A DNA stretch of 64,000 bases. It comes from Hyphomicrobiales bacterium (GTDB lineage Bacteria; Pseudomonadota; Alphaproteobacteria; Rhizobiales; Beijerinckiaceae). Both the position numbers and the translations under genes were made by a program. Below are positions 60,060 through 64,000 of this stretch, one piece after another; position 1 is the stretch's first letter; each line of letters starts with the position of its first letter. The DNA lies in assembly GCA_930633525.1 (NCBI GenBank), contig CAKNFP010000002.1, positions 2,025,269 to 2,089,268 on the forward strand, given 5' to 3'. Under the pieces are notes generated by a model that did not search any database, was not told where the DNA came from, and saw nothing but the letters and a program-made list of their open reading frames with translations.

Positions 60060-60962
60060 CTATCTTCCGAAACGCCGATCGGCGATCGGCTCGGGCGTTC
60101 TCATGGGGACATTGAATTGCGCGGCATTGGCGGAGCTCGCATGGTAGGCAGCGACCTCGCCGACGGTCGCGATCCATGCGCCGGGGGTCGTTGTAATGCG
60201 CGTCAACAGCCGCTCCAGCATGCGGATGCGATGGGCGCGCCCGGAGATCCAGTCATGAACGGTCAGCATCAAAAGGCCGCCCTCGGCGTGCAGCATCTCC
60301 CATTCGTCGAGCCAGTTGTCGAGGATGGGCTGGGTGGCTTGCGGGGGCCAGGAATCGGCGCCGCCGCCGAGGAACTTGAAATAGATCGCGTCGTCGATGG
60401 CCCATTGCACTGGCACCTCGACCACATCGCCGATCGTATAGGGATGGTCGAAGCCGGAGAGCGAGCTGTCATACAGCCCGTGCTTCCTGATCTCGGCCAG
60501 CATATGTGGCGTCATTTCCCAGGCCGGTGAGCGAAAACCCTTCGGCTTGATGCCGACTTGTGCCTGGAAAATCGCCAGAGAGGCTTCGAGCGCGCCGGTG
60601 AACTCCTCGTCGGAGACTTGCGAGACGATCTCGTGGAAATAGCCATGCAGGCCGATCTCATGGCCGCGCTCGACGAAGGCGGGCAGCAGATCCGGGTGCT
60701 GTTCGGCCACCGCGCCCGGCACATAAAAGCTCGCCTTGACCCCGAACCGGTCGAGCAAATCAAGGATCCGCCAGATGCCCACGCGCGGTCCAAACAGCCG
60801 CTGTTCCATATGGCCGAGCAAAGGTGACGGTGCCTCGTCCCTGACGTTCCACAGAAGGGGCGCGTCCGCGTCCACGTCGATGGAGAAGGCAAAGGCGCTC
60901 TGCTTGCCGTCCGGCCAGACGTAGCGCAGCGACGGATTGGTACGAGGAGACGGATTGGGCAT
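60060..60962 (-). CDS. Polysaccharide deacetylase (PuuE/allantoinase-like)
   Basis: A 300-residue NodB-homology TIM-barrel hydrolase. The metal-binding Asp is in FAFSIDVDADAPLLW and the histidine pair in VERGHEIGLHGYFHE. GFRSPAWEMTPHMLAEIRKH is the Arg motif and LLMLTVHDWISGR carries the catalytic His region. The SIDVDAD-type start and GLHGYFHE resemble cofactor-independent allantoinase/PuuE-like enzymes that open cyclic amides, not chitin or peptidoglycan deacetylases. With gamma-glutamyltransferase and RidA neighbours, an amide substrate is likely. ATG 60962 has a CGAGG site; GTG 60977 overlaps the upstream stop and is the alternative. Confidence 0.85.
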   Translation of the reverse strand: MPNPSPRTNPSLRYVWPDGKQSAFAFSIDVDADAPLLWNVRDEAPSPLLGHMEQRLFGPRVGIWRILDLLDRFGVKASFYVPGAVAEQHPDLLPAFVERGHEIGLHGYFHEIVSQVSDEEFTGALEASLAIFQAQVGIKPKGFRSPAWEMTPHMLAEIRKHGLYDSSLSGFDHPYTIGDVVEVPVQWAIDDAIYFKFLGGGADSWPPQATQPILDNWLDEWEMLHAEGGLLMLTVHDWISGRAHRIRMLERLLTRITTTPGAWIATVGEVAAYHASSANAAQFNVPMRTPEPIADRRFGR

Positions 60963-60973
60963 GGCAGCCTCGC

Positions 60974-61765
60974 TCACAACGGGTGCTTCTTGGCCTGATG
61001 AACGGCCAGCGAGCCGATGGAATTGCCGCCGTCGATCGTCAGAGTCGCGCCAGTGACATAGGAAGAGGCATCGCTCGCGAGATAGAGGAGCCCATTGGCG
61101 ACGTCACTCGGCGAGGAAGGCCGGCCGAGCGGGATCGCCGCGATCGTATTGTTGATATGATCCTCGGTGAGGCTGCTGACGGATGAGCCGGCCGCGAAGC
61201 CTGGCTCCAGCGCATTGACGCGGATGCCGAATTCGGCAAGCTCGATGGCGAAGCCCTTCGTCAACCGGTCGAGCGCTGTCTTCGAGGTGCAGTAAGGCAC
61301 GACGGTTCGCCGCATCTTGCGCGAGGCGCCGGATGAGATGTTGATGACCGAGCCCTTGATGCCCTTGGCGATCATCTGCAAGGCGATGCCCTTCGTCAGG
61401 ATGAAGGGCGCGCGCAGGTTGATCGCGAAGATCCGGTCGAAATCCTGCGTGGAGATGTCGAGCAGGAAGCCGCTTGGATAGATACCCGCGTTGTTGACGA
61501 GAATATCCGCTGCTCCCCAATGCTGGTCGACGGCATTGACGAGGCCGTTGATAGAAGCCTCATCCGTCAGATCCGCGGCATGGGTGAACCCCGTGCCGCC
61601 GAGACCAAGCTCGTCCGCGCAGACCTTGAGGGCGCCGTCATCCGTATCCGTGAGGCAGAGATCCGCGCCTGCGTCGCGCAACGACTGCGCGATCCAGCGG
61701 CCAATGACCCCGCAGGCGCCGGTGACGACCGCACGCTTGCCGGCGATGTCGGAGAAGAAATCCAT
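60974..61765 (-). CDS. SDR-family oxidoreductase
   Basis: A 263-residue classical SDR: AVVTGACGVIGRWIAQSLRD (cofactor loop with G-A-C-G-V-I-G), DLCLTDTDDGAL (Asp, NAD type), NNAGIYPSGF, catalytic serine in INISSGASRKM and YCTSKTALDRLT for Tyr-Lys. The start ATG 61765 (MDFFSDIAGKRAVV) has a TGAGG site; GTG 61777 overlaps the permease stop. It lies between the permease and deacetylase genes of the ABC operon, so it probably oxidises or reduces a metabolite of the imported compound. Confidence 0.88.
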   Translation of the reverse strand: MDFFSDIAGKRAVVTGACGVIGRWIAQSLRDAGADLCLTDTDDGALKVCADELGLGGTGFTHAADLTDEASINGLVNAVDQHWGAADILVNNAGIYPSGFLLDISTQDFDRIFAINLRAPFILTKGIALQMIAKGIKGSVINISSGASRKMRRTVVPYCTSKTALDRLTKGFAIELAEFGIRVNALEPGFAAGSSVSSLTEDHINNTIAAIPLGRPSSPSDVANGLLYLASDASSYVTGATLTIDGGNSIGSLAVHQAKKHPL

Positions 61766-61773
61766 GAAATGCC

Positions 61774-62643
61774 TCACTGAGAACGGGGATCGAAACGATC
61801 ACGCAGATCGTCACCGATCAAATTGACGGCCAGTACGAGCAGGAACAAGCAGATGCCGGGGAAGGTGGCGATCCACCAGGCGGTGGCGAGATAGTTGCGG
61901 CCCGAGCTCAACATGGCCCCCCAGCTCGATGTGGGGGGCTGCACGCCCATGCCGAGGAAGGAGAGGCCCGCCTCGAACAGGACCATGAGCCCGAATTCAA
62001 GCGTCGCCACCACCGTCACGGCGCCGATGATGTTGGGCAGGATATGCCGCAGCAGAACACGTGGCGCGGACGCGCCCATGAAAGCCGCGAGCCGGACATA
62101 GGGCATGTTGGCGACGCCGAGCGTCTGGCCATAGGCGATGCGGGCGTAGCGGGGCCAACGCGTCAGCGCCAGCACCACGATGACATTGATGAGGCCCGGG
62201 CCGAGCACGGCAACCGTGATGATGGCCAGCAGAATCGCCGGGATCGACAGGAAGACGTCGACAAGCCGCATGACGACCACTTCCACCCAGCCGCGCACAT
62301 AACCCGCCAGCATGCCGAGCAGGACGCCGATGACGCCCGACAGGATGACCGACGCGAAGGCGACGAACAACGAGACGCGCGCGCCGAAGATCAGCCTGCT
62401 GAGAAGGTCGCGGCCTAGTTCATCGCTGCCGAGCAGGTAGTGGAAACTGCGCGAGATCGTGCCTGGCGGCTTCATTCGGCCGAGAAGATTCTGTGCGTTC
62501 GGATCATAGGGTGCGAGGAACGGCGCGAATACAGCGACAAGAATGGCGAATGCGATCAGGGTGACGGGAGCCCAGCGCAGCGCGCGCTTGGCAAGGTGGG
62601 CGCGCGGCTTGCGGTGGGCAGGCGCAGATATCACGGTGCTCAT
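61774..62643 (-). CDS. dppC: Peptide-type ABC transporter permease (DppC)
   Basis: A 289-residue permease with six transmembrane helices. The OppC-type N-terminal helix (WAPVTLIAFAILVAVFAPFL) is followed by YDPNAQNL and LGSDELGRDLLSRLIFGARV, both DppC/GsiD hallmarks. The EAA coupling loop reads YVRLAAFMGASAPRVLLRHI. The start ATG 62643 overlaps the dppB stop (62640) by 4 bases. It pairs with dppB. Confidence 0.93.
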   Translation of the reverse strand: MSTVISAPAHRKPRAHLAKRALRWAPVTLIAFAILVAVFAPFLAPYDPNAQNLLGRMKPPGTISRSFHYLLGSDELGRDLLSRLIFGARVSLFVAFASVILSGVIGVLLGMLAGYVRGWVEVVVMRLVDVFLSIPAILLAIITVAVLGPGLINVIVVLALTRWPRYARIAYGQTLGVANMPYVRLAAFMGASAPRVLLRHILPNIIGAVTVVATLEFGLMVLFEAGLSFLGMGVQPPTSSWGAMLSSGRNYLATAWWIATFPGICLFLLVLAVNLIGDDLRDRFDPRSQ

Positions 62644-63569
62644 CGGCCCGCCCCATTGAGGCGGATGCGCGGATCGACGGCGCTGTAGAGGAGGTCGGCG
62701 GCGAGATTGAGCGCGACGGTCACGAAAGCGCCGAGCAGGACGACACCCTGCACGACCAGGAAGTCACGCGCCAGTATGGACTGGACAGTGACCTGCCCGA
62801 GGCCCGGCCAGGCGAAGACGGTCTCGACGATCACGGCACCGGCGAGGAGGTTGGAGATTTCCAACGCCGCGACCGTGATGATGGGGATGGAGGCGTTGCG
62901 GGCGAGGTGGCGGACGAGCAGCCGGCCGATCGGGACGCCACGCGAGCGCGCCGTGCGCACATAGTCCTTCGACAGTTCATCAAGCAGCGATGTGCGCGTG
63001 ATGCGCGCGAAGGTCGCCATGCTCAGGAGGCCGAGCGCGAAGGATGGCATGATGAGATGGTCGATGCCCCCCGCCGATGACGGCGGCAGCCAGCCGAGCG
63101 TCACGGCAAAGATCATGATGAGCAGGATGCCGCTCCAGAATGTCGGCATGCTCTGGGCGGACAGCACGATGCCGGCGAGCAGACGCGCCGCGATATGTTC
63201 GCGATGCAAGGCCAGCACGATGCCGACGGGGATGCCGAGCCCGAAGGCGACGAGGAAGGCACCGCCCGCGAGCTGCAACGTATAGGGCAGGCGTGACGCG
63301 ATGATATCCCAGACCGGAATGTTCTGAATGACCGAGCGGCCGAGGTCGAAACTGGCGATCTGCCGTAGAAAATCCAAGTATTGCACGATGAGCGGCCGAT
63401 CGAAGCCAAGCGAATGGCGCAGGGCGTCGATATCCGCTTGCGTTGCCGTCTCCGGCACGAGCAGGAACGTCGGATCTCCGGTCAGGCGCTGGAGGAAGAA
63501 GATCAAGGTGACGACACCGAACACCGTGCCGATCACCTGTCCTATCCGCCTTATGAGAAACCGCCGCAT
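62640..63569 (-). CDS. dppB: Peptide-type ABC transporter permease (DppB)
   Basis: A 309-residue permease with six transmembrane helices. The N-terminus RRFLIRRIGQVIGTVFGVVT and RLTGDPTFLLVPETAT are DppB/OppB typical, SLGFDRPLIVQYLDFL is the periplasmic loop signature, and the EAA loop reads YVRTARSRGVPIGRLLVRHL. It lies downstream of the partial binding-protein gene with a 344-base gap containing hairpins. Confidence 0.93.
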   Translation of the reverse strand: MRRFLIRRIGQVIGTVFGVVTLIFFLQRLTGDPTFLLVPETATQADIDALRHSLGFDRPLIVQYLDFLRQIASFDLGRSVIQNIPVWDIIASRLPYTLQLAGGAFLVAFGLGIPVGIVLALHREHIAARLLAGIVLSAQSMPTFWSGILLIMIFAVTLGWLPPSSAGGIDHLIMPSFALGLLSMATFARITRTSLLDELSKDYVRTARSRGVPIGRLLVRHLARNASIPIITVAALEISNLLAGAVIVETVFAWPGLGQVTVQSILARDFLVVQGVVLLGAFVTVALNLAADLLYSAVDPRIRLNGAGR

Positions 63570-63730
63570 CTATCTGCATTCCTGCCGATCAAGGTGAAAC
63601 GTGATGGTATCGCGTCTGGGGATCCCGAAAGGACCCCGGGGAGGTCTGCGGGATCGACCGACGTTTGGTCCTTAAGCCGGGACGAGGCTTGGCAACCCCT
63701 GTGTCATCAAGTCCCTCGCAACGGGCCGAT

Positions 63731-63750
63731 CCCTCCCCTCAAGGGGAGGG
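63731..63750. other. Intercistronic hairpin between dppA and dppB
   Basis: CCCTCCCC-TCAA-GGGGAGGG is a perfect 8-bp stem with a 4-base loop. With the larger repeat at 63779-63866 it lies between the binding-protein gene and dppB, where a stem can protect the upstream message or partly stop transcription. Confidence 0.5.
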
Positions 63751-63778
63751 ATCAACCGCGACGGCTCCCCCTTGTCAT

Positions 63779-63866
63779 CCCCAGCGGCGCGTAGCGCCGG
63801 GAAGGGGACCCAGAAATCAAGGCGTCGCTTCATGGATCCCCTTCCCGGCGCTACGCGCCGCTGGGG
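63779..63866. repeat. 30-bp perfect inverted repeat (REP-like), copy 2
   Basis: The left arm (63779-63808, beginning CCCCAGCGGCGCGTAGCGCC) and right arm (63837-63866, ending GGCGCTACGCGCCGCTGGGG) are perfect complements over 30 bases around a 28-base spacer. A diverged copy of the left arm and spacer is present at 40001-40060. It is a dispersed palindromic repeat that may also attenuate transcription between dppA and dppB. Confidence 0.75.
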
Positions 63867-63913
63867 AGGACACGAGCCGAGAACGCATCCTTTCAGCTGA
63901 ATATCGATCGATC

Positions 63914-64000
63914 TCAGTCCTTCCAGCTCATGCGATTGATGAACAGGCTCTCGTTGGGTGTCGGCGTCCATTGCAGGCCCTTGGCGGCGCCATAGACGAT
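63914..64000 (-). CDS. dppA: Peptide-type ABC transporter substrate-binding protein (partial, C-terminus only)
   Basis: Reading leftward from the window edge, the frame VYGAAKGLQWTPTPNESLFI then NRMSWKD ends at a TGA (63914-63916). This is the short C-terminal tail typical of DppA/OppA-family (solute-binding family 5) periplasmic proteins, where a conserved Trp-rich strand closes the second lobe. It is upstream of dppB on the same strand, as expected for the first gene of the operon. Only 28 codons are in the window. Confidence 0.7.
   Translation of the reverse strand: MVYGAAKGLQWTPTPNESLFINRMSWKD

Noticed and set aside
1..64000. CRISPR arrays, tRNA and rRNA genes
   Set aside because: No regularly spaced direct repeats, cloverleaf-like segments or conserved rRNA stretches were noticed when reading both strands; a dedicated search such as tRNAscan-SE could still find one.

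Overview
This is GC-rich, gene-dense bacterial chromosome with long codon-bias-driven antisense ORFs. The gene families point to an alphaproteobacterium, most likely Hyphomicrobiales (Rhizobiales), perhaps near Chelatococcus, Bosea or Beijerinckiaceae: an ScfR-type fatty-acyl regulator, a YdcH protein, FabI beside a decayed DUF3141 gene, a DUF6766 remnant, many Bug/tripartite tricarboxylate transport proteins and several GntR-controlled catabolic operons. The genus is an inference. No rRNA, tRNA or CRISPR array was seen.

Layout. 1-2004: two tandem tartrate/isopropylmalate-dehydrogenase-type genes (minus), the first cut by the window edge. 2480-2638: IS6 transposase remnant. 2769-12946: a sugar or sugar-acid locus made of a divergent IlvD/Edd sugar-acid dehydratase and a plus-strand run of IMPase-type phosphatase, GntR regulator, SDR, AraD1/FAH-like enzyme, aldose epimerase and a Fe3+/AfuABC-type ABC importer. 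13248-14142: TetR-YciI pair. 14143-22500: a low-density graveyard (DUF6766 pseudogene fused to an IS6 remnant, decayed DUF3141 and CYTH genes, IS110 and IS3 fragments) around two intact genes, an exported SH3-domain protein and fabI. 22558-32243: 3-oxo-tetronate kinase and decarboxylase, a tripartite TctABC transporter and GntR on the minus strand, facing a SAF-domain oxidoreductase, a beta-keto-acid cleavage enzyme and an SDR on the plus strand. 32215-35351: a decayed island (integrase fragment, broken DUF4214/RTX gene, integrase with two in-frame stops). 35469-37210: pxpBC. 37745-43917: a GntR-controlled sulfolactate degradation locus (Bug protein, comC, slcC, suyB, suyA). 44348-55820: mostly single genes: copper-type P-ATPase, EamA exporter, orphan PotA-like ATPase, scfR, ydcH, ilvA and a RidA protein. 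56055-64000: a minus-strand dipeptide-type ABC operon carrying an SDR, a polysaccharide deacetylase, a gamma-glutamyltransferase and a RidA protein.

How it works together. The window reads as a collection of import-plus-catabolism modules for small oxidised carbon compounds (tartrate-like acids, sugar acids or sugar phosphates, tetronates, oxoproline, sulfolactate, gamma-glutamyl or peptide compounds). Several have their own transporter, regulator and visible candidate operators. The strongest leads are: (1) the AfuABC-like importer next to a phosphatase and an oxidative, non-phosphorylative enzyme set; (2) the tetronate locus, which lacks the usual entry dehydrogenase and instead carries a DRL/SAF-type oxidoreductase and a BKACE enzyme; (3) the sulfolactate locus with the same AT-rich palindrome in front of its GntR gene, its Bug gene and suyA; (4) a structured region upstream of an IS110 fragment that may be a bridge-RNA relic.
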